Of a stretch of DNA of 64,000 nt, positions 27,093 to 36,208 are shown piece by piece. Location of the stretch: the NCBI RefSeq assembly GCF_028649655.1, contig NZ_JAQSLN010000002.1:124001-188000 (forward strand), read 5' to 3'. Position 1 is the stretch's first letter; each line of letters begins with the position of its first letter. Source of the stretch: Halobacteriovorax sp. GB3 (GTDB taxonomy: Bacteria; Bdellovibrionota; Bacteriovoracia; Bacteriovoracales; Bacteriovoracaceae). Position numbers and translations under genes: made by a program. A model generated the notes under the pieces. The model was not told the origin of the DNA, searched no databases, and worked only from the letters and a program-made list of their open reading frames with translations.

Positions 27093-27203
27093 TTTAAAGC
27101 TTCTTGAAATGTGACTTTTTATTAAGAATTCGATGGTTTTTAAAAAAATAAGGGCAAGGCTAGGGAGTGTTGTGTAAGGCCTGTTTGAAGAACTCTAAAA
27201 ATT

Positions 27204-27273
27204 AACTGAATTAAATAATATATTTTGCCACATAAAAATCCCAATGATAAATTTTTATCTCGATATTATTTGA
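27204..27273. repeat. Copy B of the ~70-bp duplicated element, candidate bidirectional promoter
   Basis: 58 of 70 positions match copy A (20551-20620), ungapped and in the same strand orientation. Here the element drives a plus-strand gene: TTGCCA (27225-27230), 17 bases, TAAATT (27248-27253), then AAAGGAG at 27273-27279 and the TTG start at 27286. The minus strand also has TTGGGA-16-TATATT. The rest of the 193-base gap (27093-27203) shows nothing recognisable. Confidence 0.65.
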
Positions 27274-27285
27274 AAGGAGTCAAAT

Positions 27286-28425
27286 TTGAAGGTTCTGCTT
27301 GTTCTTGATGTATTCTCTCCACTTGGTGGGGGAGTTTCCTCAGTTGTTTTTAAGTTAGCTAATAAATTAGCATTTCAAGGGCACGATGTTACTATTTATT
27401 CTACAGACGATAAGAGAGATGAAAAGTTTCTCGCGGAATTGGATAGTCGTGTCAAAGTGGTTCAATTTAAAACTTGGCTTCGCTTTGGAGGAATGAATTT
27501 TGCTCCAGGGGCAATTCTTGGCTCACTTAAAGTTAAGGGATTTGATGTCGTGCATTACCATTCGTACACAAGCTTCATCAATATTCCGATTTCATTCTTT
27601 GCAAAATTGTTCTCAGTTCCTACTATCATTGACTGTCACGGAAACCTTCCAGGTACGGATGCTAAAGGAAGAAAGAGATTTTTTCACGATATGTTTGGAC
27701 TAGGAATGTTTAATCAGTCTTCTTTTCTTGTTGCTGAAACAGGAGTTGGTGCAGAGGAATATGCCGCTCTTGGTGGAGATAGACAAAAACTCATAATTCA
27801 ACACCCTGGTTTTGATGTTGAAGATTACTCTACATTACCTTCTAAAGGTGCATTTAGAGCAAAACTTGGTTTTAAAGAAAATGAGAAGATGATTTTCTTT
27901 CTTGGACGTCTCCACGAGATCAAGGGTCTAGACTTTCTCGTAAAGGCCTTTACTGAATTGGCAAAGAAGCGCGATGACGTAAAGTTAGTACTTGCTGGGC
28001 CAGACGATGGATTTAAGCCGCAGTTAGATAAAATCGTTTCTGAAAATAATTTAGAAGATAAAATTCTTTTTCCAGGTTTTATGAATCATCAGCAGAAAAT
28101 GGAAGCTCTTGTTGATGCTGATATTTTTGTTCAACCTTCTCGCTATGAGCAAGGAATAGCTCATACAACTATTGAAGCTCTTCTTTGTGATCTCGATGTT
28201 GTAGCAACAAGTGGTAATGGCGCTGCTGAAGACCTTGAAAGAATGAAAGCTGCTCAACTTGTTCCTTATGGGGACAATAGTTCTCTCATTGATGCTATTG
28301 AAAAAGCTCTTGAAGGAACTGACGATGTTAAGGCCTTAACTAAGAGTGGAAAAGATTATATCTTTGAGAACTTGGCCTTAAATAAAACAGTACTCAAATT
28401 CGAAGATTTATATAAAAGGGCATAA
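27286..28425 (+). CDS. GT4-family glycosyltransferase
   Basis: Encodes 379 aa with a TTG start and AAAGGAG 6 bases upstream. The N-terminal GT-B domain begins VLLVLDVFSPLGGGVSSVV. The C-terminal nucleotide-sugar domain has FLGRLHEIKGLDFLVKA and LVLAGPDDG. The acidic motif is spaced E-x8-E (YEQGIAHTTIEALL) rather than the usual E-x7-E, a small deviation from the family. It is a retaining cytoplasmic transferase. It starts a long plus-strand operon that runs to 37007 with mostly overlapping genes. Confidence 0.87.
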   Translation: MKVLLVLDVFSPLGGGVSSVVFKLANKLAFQGHDVTIYSTDDKRDEKFLAELDSRVKVVQFKTWLRFGGMNFAPGAILGSLKVKGFDVVHYHSYTSFINIPISFFAKLFSVPTIIDCHGNLPGTDAKGRKRFFHDMFGLGMFNQSSFLVAETGVGAEEYAALGGDRQKLIIQHPGFDVEDYSTLPSKGAFRAKLGFKENEKMIFFLGRLHEIKGLDFLVKAFTELAKKRDDVKLVLAGPDDGFKPQLDKIVSENNLEDKILFPGFMNHQQKMEALVDADIFVQPSRYEQGIAHTTIEALLCDLDVVATSGNGAAEDLERMKAAQLVPYGDNSSLIDAIEKALEGTDDVKALTKSGKDYIFENLALNKTVLKFEDLYKRA

Positions 28426-28426
28426 A

Positions 28427-29206
28427 ATGCAGGTAGATGCTTTAAGCTATACTGATATTACTGAACTTCCGGGACAAAACTTTACTGACGAACAGTTAAG
28501 AATGATGAAGATGAGATATTTCCAAGCTTCGAAACTAACTGAAGGGAAAGATGTCTTGGAAATTGCATGTGGCCCCGGACTGGGAGCATCTCACCTGATT
28601 AAAAAAGGCGCAAAGTCATACTGGGGCGGTGATATAAACCCTGCTGTTGTTGAGCTTGCGAAGAAGAATAATCCTTTTAGCAATGCTCACTTTAAAGAGC
28701 TTGATGCTCATAAGCTATCATTTGACGATAACTCATTTGATGTCATTCTCTGTTTTGAAGCTCTTTTTTATTTTCAAGATGTAGATAAATGCATTGCTGA
28801 AATGAAGCGTGTTTTAAGACCTGGAGGGAAAGCACTAATTTGTATTCCAAATAAAGAAATTAAAGGGTTTATTGGAAGCCAGTATAGTGTTGCTTATTAC
28901 AATAATGCTGAGCTGAAGAAGATTTTTGAAAAGTCATTCTCAGAAGTTCAGATATTTGGAACATTCAAGATCGCTAGTGATGTTGTTAAGAATGCTAGAT
29001 TTCTAAGAATCCAGGCCGCTAAATTGATGAATATCTTGCCTGGAGCAAAAGTTATCAAAGAAGCTCTTAAGAAAGTGCTTCTTAAAAAGAATATTGAGCT
29101 ACAAAAGAATTTAACAATAGAAGATGAATTTGAAGAAGCGATAGACTTACTAGACGAGAACCTCGTAGATAATGACTACAAACTCCTTTATTGTTTTGCT
29201 GGTTAG
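28427..29206 (+). CDS. Class I SAM-dependent methyltransferase
   Basis: Encodes 259 aa, starting one base after the previous stop. The SAM motif I is VLEIACGPGLGASHL (about residues 43-57), followed by GGDINPAVV, FDDNSFDVILCFEALFYF and VLRPGGKALICIPN. It belongs to the Methyltransf_11 fold. Being between a GT4 gene and a P-loop kinase-like gene, it probably methylates a sugar or sugar-lipid of the glycan. The C-terminal 70 residues are mostly helical and specific to this protein. Confidence 0.85.
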   Translation: MQVDALSYTDITELPGQNFTDEQLRMMKMRYFQASKLTEGKDVLEIACGPGLGASHLIKKGAKSYWGGDINPAVVELAKKNNPFSNAHFKELDAHKLSFDDNSFDVILCFEALFYFQDVDKCIAEMKRVLRPGGKALICIPNKEIKGFIGSQYSVAYYNNAELKKIFEKSFSEVQIFGTFKIASDVVKNARFLRIQAAKLMNILPGAKVIKEALKKVLLKKNIELQKNLTIEDEFEEAIDLLDENLVDNDYKLLYCFAG

Positions 29207-29211
29207 TCAGT

Positions 29212-29895
29212 ATGATTATTGAATTGTCTGGTCCAACTTGTTCGGGGAAATCTTCTTATTGTGAAAAATTGGCAAATTCTGAATTTGCTAAGCAAGGGCA
29301 ATTTAAATTTGTTACTGATAATGAGAGAATCGTATCATCTAACTCTCTTGTCTATAATTGCGCAAATCACAATATTAAATTAGATCTAATCTTGAGTCCT
29401 CTTTCAATAGTTGGTTTCATTTTCAATCTGTCATTTTCATATCAAGTATTGTTAAAGGCCGTTGCTGTCGAAAAAGGCTTAAAGCCAAAGATTACAATTT
29501 TGCGTTTGTTGTTAAGAAGACTCGGCCTTGTCGTTCTTTTTCGATTAAAGAATGAAAATGTGATTTTTGATGAGGGGCCCTTTCACTTTTTACATAATTT
29601 ATGGGTTCAGCCTAACTCAGAAGTGAATTTAAAAGGTGTTTCAAAGTTTTGTAAAAGCTTTCGAGTTACTGACAAAGTTGTTGTACTTCATGAAAGCATG
29701 GATGTTTTAAAAGAAAGAATGTTAAAGCGAACCGATCGCTCAAGTCGTATCAATAGTGATGAAGAGGCCTTGAAATTTGTTGAAAGCGCTCATGATCTTT
29801 TTAAAGAAGTTTTAAAGCTCTGTAATGATAGAATCACTTCATCTGAAGACTTTCTCATCGGTAATAAAAAAAAGTATGAAGAGGATTTATGTTAA
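29212..29895 (+). CDS. P-loop kinase-like protein
   Basis: Encodes 227 aa from the ATG at 29212. That start is preferred to an upstream in-frame ATG at 29191 because it places the P-loop near the N-terminus. Walker A is GPTCSGKSS (about residues 6-14). DEGPFHFLHN near residue 120 resembles the catalytic acidic segment of thymidylate-kinase-like enzymes, and KRTDRSSR resembles a lid region. It probably phosphorylates a small molecule or sugar. The 3' end overlaps the next gene, which also carries a kinase-like domain, by 7 bases. No specific family was identified. Confidence 0.7.
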   Translation: MIIELSGPTCSGKSSYCEKLANSEFAKQGQFKFVTDNERIVSSNSLVYNCANHNIKLDLILSPLSIVGFIFNLSFSYQVLLKAVAVEKGLKPKITILRLLLRRLGLVVLFRLKNENVIFDEGPFHFLHNLWVQPNSEVNLKGVSKFCKSFRVTDKVVVLHESMDVLKERMLKRTDRSSRINSDEEALKFVESAHDLFKEVLKLCNDRITSSEDFLIGNKKKYEEDLC

Positions 29896-31358
29896 AAGTT
29901 ATTAAAGAAATTATTGATAACTCTGATAAGGCAAATGTTAAGTTTTGTCACTGGAAGAGTAATAATATCCTAGAAGAAACTGTAAACGGTTTTGGAGATG
30001 TCGATTTACTTGTCGAAAAGAAATGTAGAGCGGATTTTGAAAAAGTTATTTTTGATCTAGGTTTCTTACCTACAAAAGAGCCATTCTATAATGAGAGTGA
30101 TGAAATCCTACATTATTACGGTATCGACAAAGACTCTGGGAAAATTGTTCATCTTCATGTTTATTACGAATTAATCACTGGTGGGTCAATTCTTAAAAAT
30201 TACAACATACCGACGAATATAATTTTTGAAAATTTGAAAGAGACAAGTTCTTTTAAAATTCCTCTTCCTGAGGTTGAACTCGTTTTACTTGTTCTTAGAA
30301 AGTACATTGAACACATCTCTATCGTTGAGTTGAGGCTACTTTGGTATGATTACAAAAACATTAACAAAGAACTTAACTGGCTTTTAGAGAGAAGTGATTG
30401 GAGTGTAGTAGAGAGATTACTAAATTCTTATTTTCCAGAGTTTACTTTGGAGCACTTTCAGGAATTAACTAAGAGATTAGTTGATAATGAACCACTAACA
30501 GTAAGAATTAAAAAGGGACTAGCTGTCTATAAGCATCTTAATAAGTATAGAATTAAAAACTCTCTCTATATTGAAGCTTTAAGGTTTATCTTCTTTGCTC
30601 TTATGATTATTAAGGGCCGTGTTTTTAAAGGAAGAAGTTTTAGGAAAATTTCTAAGAATGGAATGATTGTTTCATTTGTAGGAACGGAAGCCAGTGGAAA
30701 GACGACTCTAAGTAATGGACTTGAGAAGTGGGTGAAATCTGATTTTTCATATGTCCGCGTACATTGTGGGAAACCTCCTGCGACTATTTTTACTTCTCTT
30801 TTTAGAAGAGCTCTCCCTTCATTAGTGAAGATAAAGGGATTACTAAACTCTTTTAAGAAAGTAGATGAAAAGAAAGATCAAGAAATTAAGCTCAAAAAGT
30901 TAAAAGAGAATAAGCCTCATCCTCTCATTTGTATGTCAGATGCAATTGATCGTTACTTTTTAACTAAAAAACTTATGAAGTATAAGAATAAAGGATTTAT
31001 CGTTTTAACAGACCGTTTTCCAAATAAAGAAGTTGGTATGATTGATGGTCCTAGAATCGATGCGAAGGCCGGACTTGGGAAGTTTCTAGGTAAAGTTGAG
31101 TCTCATTTTTATAATAAAATAGGAACTCCAAATCTCATTATTAAAGTTTCAGCTCCTTTGGATGAAACTCTCGTTAGAAATTCTAAAAGAGATAACCCTG
31201 AGCCTGAAGAGTTTGTCAGGTCTCGCTATGAATTGTTTCAAAAAATTCAATTTCCACAAGATGTGAAAATTTTAGAAGTTGATACGACGAATACTGTAGA
31301 TGATTGTATGATCAAGATTAAGGAAACATTCTGGGATAAAGCTGTTGAGTTAAATTAA
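29889..31358 (+). CDS. Nucleotidyltransferase-like plus thymidylate kinase-like fusion
   Basis: Encodes 489 aa. The N-terminal part has FGDVDLLVEKK (about residues 36-46), a GxVDLLV pattern seen in nucleotidyltransferase-like domains, and continues to about residue 210. A basic linker is followed by a P-loop kinase domain with FVGTEASGKTTLSNGL near residue 260 and VLTDRFPNKEVG near residue 375. Proteins of this layout occur in polysaccharide loci, where the kinase part is annotated as thymidylate kinase-like. A role in making an activated precursor is inference. It is coupled to both neighbours by overlap. Confidence 0.7.
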   Translation: MLKVIKEIIDNSDKANVKFCHWKSNNILEETVNGFGDVDLLVEKKCRADFEKVIFDLGFLPTKEPFYNESDEILHYYGIDKDSGKIVHLHVYYELITGGSILKNYNIPTNIIFENLKETSSFKIPLPEVELVLLVLRKYIEHISIVELRLLWYDYKNINKELNWLLERSDWSVVERLLNSYFPEFTLEHFQELTKRLVDNEPLTVRIKKGLAVYKHLNKYRIKNSLYIEALRFIFFALMIIKGRVFKGRSFRKISKNGMIVSFVGTEASGKTTLSNGLEKWVKSDFSYVRVHCGKPPATIFTSLFRRALPSLVKIKGLLNSFKKVDEKKDQEIKLKKLKENKPHPLICMSDAIDRYFLTKKLMKYKNKGFIVLTDRFPNKEVGMIDGPRIDAKAGLGKFLGKVESHFYNKIGTPNLIIKVSAPLDETLVRNSKRDNPEPEEFVRSRYELFQKIQFPQDVKILEVDTTNTVDDCMIKIKETFWDKAVELN

Positions 31359-32815
31359 TGATGATTAAGAGAATTCAGGACTTTTTTAGAAGGGGAGCGG
31401 TTGCTTATTTAGTAGCGCAGCTTCTTTCGCCAGTTTTTTCTTTTTTAATTGTTGTTCTTCTCACAAGAAGTCTTTCTACAGAAGTCTATGGAGAGTATGT
31501 TATTTATATAACCTCTATTAACTTCCTAACTCTATTTGGAAGCTCTTGGGTTGGTACAAGTATTCTTAGGTTCTATTCTTCTCAAGAGAGATCTAAAGAG
31601 AGTACTTACGGTAGTTTAATATTGACTCAAATTTTTGCATCTTTGATTGTCATCTTATCTGCAATATTTATAAATTTCTTTTTTCCCTTATTTCCTGGGG
31701 CCACGAGTTGGATGATTGTCCAGATTCTTGTTTTTTATCTTCTGAATTCATTAGTCGATTTAAACTTATGTACGTTGCGGGCCGATGAGAATGCCACGGG
31801 CTACGCCCTTGTATTTGTACTCAATAACTTAATGAAGCTAGGGGTGGTTCTTTGTTCTGTTTTTCTCACTAAGGACATTTCGTATTTATTTTCGCTTTGG
31901 GCGTGTAGTACACTTTTGTCCTTTCTATTTGTTATCTTTTTAGTATCAAAAAGTATTAAAATCAGTTCATTATCAATTGATAAATCTTTTATTAAAGAAG
32001 TTCTTCATTTTGGACTTCCAACTATTATGACGGGAGTTGGTGGGTTAATTCTTATCCAATCTGATCGATATATGATCAATATCCTATTGGGACCAGAATC
32101 TGTTTCATTCTATAACGTTTCAAACTTAATTATTGCAAATAGTTTAGGAGTTATTGGTACAACTCTCATTATGACGTATTACTCTAAGATCGTTGATTCA
32201 TGGGAATTAAAGCAAGATACATCCTATGTAATAGATAAAGGTGTTCAGACATACTTACTCTTTGCTCTACCTGCGATTGTTGGTATTTTCTTTGTGTCAA
32301 AAGATGTCTTTGCTACATTTTTTGATGAACGATATCAAGCGGCGAATGAGTATGTTCCATACCTATTGATAACGGCCTTTATCTCAGCACTTCTTCAGTA
32401 TTATCAAAAAAGCTTTCTACTCTTAAAGCGTATGAAATTACAGGCAAGCTTGTATACTGTTGCTGGGGCCCTAAATATTGTCCTCAATCTTGTACTTATT
32501 CCAAAATTACAAGTTACAGGAGCCGCCCTTGCTACATGTATTTCTTTTGCTTTTCTTCTTATTTTAGTTTTAGGGCTCAATTTCAAGCTAAATATTCGAT
32601 GGGGATTTCCTATTTTATTTGCTGTGAAATCAATGATATCTTGTTTAGTGATGGGAGCTAGTTTGTTTTTATTCCAAAGATTTGTAAGTATTAATTCTCC
32701 CGTTTTAAGCCTAATCTTATCGATTGGCATTGGAGCTGCCGCTTACTACATTGTAATGACGCTGTTTGGCGTACGAAGCTCCGAATTTATTTTAAAAAAG
32801 AAGGTAATGGAATGA
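31358..32815 (+). CDS. Wzx-type oligosaccharide flippase (MOP superfamily)
   Basis: Encodes 485 aa with 12 to 14 hydrophobic helices. The N-terminus GAVAYLVAQLLSPVFSFLIV and the repeated layout match the polysaccharide-transport branch of the MOP superfamily. It should flip Und-PP-linked repeat units across the inner membrane. The start overlaps the previous stop by one base (TAATG), and the end overlaps the following GT4 gene by 4 bases. It is the only flippase gene in the window, and no ABC exporter is seen, so Wzx/Wzy-type assembly is favoured. Confidence 0.9.
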   Translation: MMIKRIQDFFRRGAVAYLVAQLLSPVFSFLIVVLLTRSLSTEVYGEYVIYITSINFLTLFGSSWVGTSILRFYSSQERSKESTYGSLILTQIFASLIVILSAIFINFFFPLFPGATSWMIVQILVFYLLNSLVDLNLCTLRADENATGYALVFVLNNLMKLGVVLCSVFLTKDISYLFSLWACSTLLSFLFVIFLVSKSIKISSLSIDKSFIKEVLHFGLPTIMTGVGGLILIQSDRYMINILLGPESVSFYNVSNLIIANSLGVIGTTLIMTYYSKIVDSWELKQDTSYVIDKGVQTYLLFALPAIVGIFFVSKDVFATFFDERYQAANEYVPYLLITAFISALLQYYQKSFLLLKRMKLQASLYTVAGALNIVLNLVLIPKLQVTGAALATCISFAFLLILVLGLNFKLNIRWGFPILFAVKSMISCLVMGASLFLFQRFVSINSPVLSLILSIGIGAAAYYIVMTLFGVRSSEFILKKKVME

Positions 32816-34002
32816 AGTTGACAATAATTCCTGAAGGGCCAGTGGCCTTTGATGGTAAAGATTATTATTACACAGAAGGTGAGGCCATTTATTTCGATAA
32901 TATTGCCAAGCATTTTGATGAAGTCGAAATCGTAACTTATTCATACAAAAAAGGGCATGACTATTATAAGTCGATAGCTCAAAGAAAGTTTCAAGCTACA
33001 AATATAAAAGTAACTGAACTCCCTCTCTTTTTTGGACTAGTAAAAAAGAAGCTACAAATAATTTTAATGATTTTTAAATTATTGAAGCTCTCCAAAAATT
33101 GGGAATTCGTCTATATTTTCTTTCCTGGATATCCGGCGGCTTTTACTTCTATGATATGCCGTTTTAGAGGAATACCTTACTCTTGTTATCTCGCCTCTGA
33201 CTGGCCTGAAGAATCTCATTTATTGATTCCTTGGAAAGGTTTCTTTGGAAAGATTATTCATCCTATTTATCACAAGCTCCTTGCTTACTTTCAGGATTCC
33301 GCTGTTGTCGATGGGAAATTTACATTAACAGCAGGTGGCCTTTTAAAGTCAAAATACGATTACGTTAAACTTCCTGTCGTTGAAACGATTCCAAGACTAA
33401 ATTGGCCAGAGTTAAAATTAACTCCTAGGTCCATTGAAGAAAAAGAAAAGATCTCTCTTCTCTTTGTTGGTTATCTAATCCCGAGAAAGGGTTGTCTTTA
33501 TTTGATTAAAGCTGTTGAATATCTAGTTAAAAATGGAAAGACAAATTACTCTCTTACAATTGTAGGAGATGGTGAAGAAAAGCCTAGTCTGGAAGCTTAC
33601 GTTCAAGATCATAATTTACAAGATTATATCCGTTTTACAGGTCATTTAAGTAATGATGATCGTCTTATGGAAAATTATAAGCAGGCCGATATCTTTATTG
33701 TTCCTTCGTATGCTGGAGAAGGATTTCCAAGAGTGATTTACGAAGCAATGACGTATTGTCTACCAGTGATTGCAACTAAAGTTAACGGAATCCCTTATAA
33801 ATTGAATCACAAAGATACAGCGTATCTAATCGAACCTGAATCTGAAATAGAAATTGCCGATGCTATAGAAGAGATCGGAAGAGATAATGAATTAAGAAAT
33901 CTTCTATCAGATAATTCTAGAAAATTTGCTGAAAACTTGTTGGCAAATTCAGATGGTGGAAAGCAAGTTAAGAAGTTTGTTGAATTGTCGATGGAGTCTT
34001 AA
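32812..34002 (+). CDS. GT4-family glycosyltransferase
   Basis: Encodes 396 aa. The C-terminal domain has LLFVGYLIPRKGCLYLIKAVEYL and the nucleotide-sugar motif E-x7-E in AGEGFPRVIYEAM followed by PVIATKVNGIP. The N-terminal domain carries a short hydrophobic patch (WEFVYIFFPGYPAAFTS) consistent with peripheral membrane association. It is a retaining transferase in the main operon, coupled to Wzx by 4 bases upstream and to the PLP gene by TAATG downstream. Confidence 0.87.
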   Translation: MKLTIIPEGPVAFDGKDYYYTEGEAIYFDNIAKHFDEVEIVTYSYKKGHDYYKSIAQRKFQATNIKVTELPLFFGLVKKKLQIILMIFKLLKLSKNWEFVYIFFPGYPAAFTSMICRFRGIPYSCYLASDWPEESHLLIPWKGFFGKIIHPIYHKLLAYFQDSAVVDGKFTLTAGGLLKSKYDYVKLPVVETIPRLNWPELKLTPRSIEEKEKISLLFVGYLIPRKGCLYLIKAVEYLVKNGKTNYSLTIVGDGEEKPSLEAYVQDHNLQDYIRFTGHLSNDDRLMENYKQADIFIVPSYAGEGFPRVIYEAMTYCLPVIATKVNGIPYKLNHKDTAYLIEPESEIEIADAIEEIGRDNELRNLLSDNSRKFAENLLANSDGGKQVKKFVELSMES

Positions 34003-35090
34003 TGCTTTGGCAGAGACCAAAATTTTCTTTTTCTTCTCTCTCATTTAAAAATGAGAGGTTTCACTTTGGTCTTGGAGAGAGTGTCTTCTTATCTCATGCT
34101 AGAAATGGGATCTTTCAGGCACTTGAATTGATCAAGAGAGAGGATGAGAGAAGAAGAGTTTTAGCTCCTGCCTCAATTTGCTCTGTGGCCATCGCTCCAA
34201 TTATTAATCAGGGATATGAGATCCTCTATTATGATATCGATGATCAATTTAATCCTGTTCTTAATGAAAATTTAGACTTAACGAATGTGTCGATATTTCT
34301 TTATGTGAACTTTTTCGGACTTTCATCATCGGCCCAAAAAGTCAGAGAGTTTTGTAATCAGCATCAAATTTATATGATTGAAGACTGTGCCTTAACAATG
34401 CCGTCATCAGATCAATCTCAAATCGGGAAAATAGGCGATTTTTCTATTTTTAGTTTGCGCAAATTTTTACCGATACCTGATGGTGCAGTACTGGTTTGCA
34501 ATAACGAACAATTTAATCTCAATAATATTGGGTTTAATAATCAATCTTTTAAAGAAGAAGTTAAGCAATTCATTAGCTTTATGGTGATTTTACTAAAGCC
34601 CATGTTGAGCTCTTTTTTGAAATTTAAATATAAAAAAATTCAGCTTTCGAAACCTCTTAAAAACTATGAAGACCTTGATTTATCTTTTCAGAATTATTCT
34701 AAAAGGATCTCAAAGATCAGTCGTCATTTATTAAAATTTATCTCTATAAAAAAATATATTGAAGAGAGAAATACTATTTTTCAATCAGTCGTAAGGTCAC
34801 TTGATAAGTCAAAAGTCCAAGTGTTAATTCACGAATCAAATAAAGATGCGATTGCATATATTGTTCCTGTAAGACTGGAAAATAGAGATAACATCCTTGA
34901 ATCTCTTTATAGAGAAGGACTGTTTTTAGAGCCTTCTTTGAATGAACCTTTCGTAGATAATGAAAAAATTATAAAAACGAATGATTCCTATGCAGAACTA
35001 AGAAGCAAGTGCTCTTCATTTATAGGGATTCCTACTCATCGAGATATTCTCTCTCACCAAATTCATGTGAAGGAAATACTATGTCAGTAA
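34002..35090 (+). CDS. DegT/DnrJ-like PLP-fold protein
   Basis: Encodes 362 aa. The DegT fold is suggested by SHARNGIFQALEL near residue 27, LAPASICSVAIAPI, DDQFNPV, the acidic IEDCALTM (PLP-ring Asp), and a candidate Schiff-base Lys in FSLRKFLPIPDGAVLV near residue 155. The usual SFHPTK-x-LTTGEGG consensus is altered, and the C-terminal half is divergent. It could be a sugar aminotransferase or an altered-function relative. It precedes a CelD-type acyltransferase and a deacetylase with overlaps, so the three probably modify the same residue. Confidence 0.65.
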   Translation: MLWQRPKFSFSSLSFKNERFHFGLGESVFLSHARNGIFQALELIKREDERRRVLAPASICSVAIAPIINQGYEILYYDIDDQFNPVLNENLDLTNVSIFLYVNFFGLSSSAQKVREFCNQHQIYMIEDCALTMPSSDQSQIGKIGDFSIFSLRKFLPIPDGAVLVCNNEQFNLNNIGFNNQSFKEEVKQFISFMVILLKPMLSSFLKFKYKKIQLSKPLKNYEDLDLSFQNYSKRISKISRHLLKFISIKKYIEERNTIFQSVVRSLDKSKVQVLIHESNKDAIAYIVPVRLENRDNILESLYREGLFLEPSLNEPFVDNEKIIKTNDSYAELRSKCSSFIGIPTHRDILSHQIHVKEILCQ

Positions 35091-36208
35091 AGATTATTAA
35101 TGATCTAGCATCATTTAAATCAATTCAAGAAGACTGGGATAGACTTTATGAATTGAATGAACATTTAACAGTCTTTTCATCTTGGCATTGGAATTACAAT
35201 TGGTATGAGACAATTGGAAAGAATGAGGGAGAACTGTTTCTTGTTGTCGTTAGTAATAAAGAAGGTCTTCCTGTTGGGATAGCTCCTTTGTCGTTAAAAA
35301 AGCGAGGCAGAAAATCTGTTCTTTCATTCCTTAATGATGACTACGTTGCCGATTATTCTGACTTTATATTCGATAATACTTTCGCCGATTATTTCTTCAA
35401 TGAGCTCTTCGCTACATTGAATGAGCATAAGAAGATGTGGTCTCAAATAGAGCTTTCAAGAGTAAGAAATGATTCTTTATCTTTTGAGCAACTTGAGAAA
35501 TATCTCGGAAAATCAAATGGTGTATCTTCTTTTATTTGCCATGCTCCTGTATTGAAAATAGAAGAGGACTGGGAAAGCTTTTTCCCAAAATTAAGTAAAA
35601 AGCTTAGGCAGGAACTTAGAACAACCAAAAATAAAATTAAAAAAGAATTTAATTGTGAGCCTGTTTTTATCGATCACGATCAAAAAGAGGACCTTTATAA
35701 GAGTCTCGTTAAGTTTCACGTATCAAGACAAGAAAACAAAGTCGGAACAAGTTTCTTTTTAGAAGAAGAATTATCTTCTTTTTATAAGAGATTGATCGAT
35801 GATTTATCTCCAGTTTCAGAGACTAATATAAGTGGGATTATTATTGATGATAAAGTGGTCTCAGTGGTCATGGGATTCAAAGATAGAGACCATTTCCGCT
35901 ATTGGATTCCAAGTTTTGATTCCGCAATTAGGATTGGATCTCTAGGAAAACTGCATCTTTCATACCTTGTAGAATCGAGCTTTTTAAATGAGATGAAGGG
36001 CTTTGATTTAATGATTGGAGTTGAGAATTATAAATTAAAATGGGCAAATGAGAGTGTCGACTGTTTTCAATTTAATTACTTCAAAAGACCAATGGATAGA
36101 CTTTTATTTGAAACCAAAAATGATTTAAAAGAAAAAGTTAAACCAATGGTAAAACAAAATAAGATATTAAACTCTTTGTATAGGAAGCTTAGTAAACATG
36201 GAAGTTAG
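35081..36208 (+). CDS. GNAT/FemAB-like acyltransferase (CelD type)
   Basis: Encodes 375 aa from ATG at 35081. This start is preceded by AAGGA and gives the usual N-terminus, VKIINDLASFKSIQEDWDRL; a longer frame from 35009 is unlikely. The pattern WHWNYNWYETIG and the C-terminal GNAT half (HFRYWIPSFDSAIRIGSLGK) match the family often annotated as 'cellulose biosynthesis protein CelD'. It transfers an acyl or aminoacyl group onto a glycan or lipid precursor. It overlaps the upstream PLP gene by 10 bases and the deacetylase gene by 11 bases. Confidence 0.8.
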   Translation: MSVKIINDLASFKSIQEDWDRLYELNEHLTVFSSWHWNYNWYETIGKNEGELFLVVVSNKEGLPVGIAPLSLKKRGRKSVLSFLNDDYVADYSDFIFDNTFADYFFNELFATLNEHKKMWSQIELSRVRNDSLSFEQLEKYLGKSNGVSSFICHAPVLKIEEDWESFFPKLSKKLRQELRTTKNKIKKEFNCEPVFIDHDQKEDLYKSLVKFHVSRQENKVGTSFFLEEELSSFYKRLIDDLSPVSETNISGIIIDDKVVSVVMGFKDRDHFRYWIPSFDSAIRIGSLGKLHLSYLVESSFLNEMKGFDLMIGVENYKLKWANESVDCFQFNYFKRPMDRLLFETKNDLKEKVKPMVKQNKILNSLYRKLSKHGS

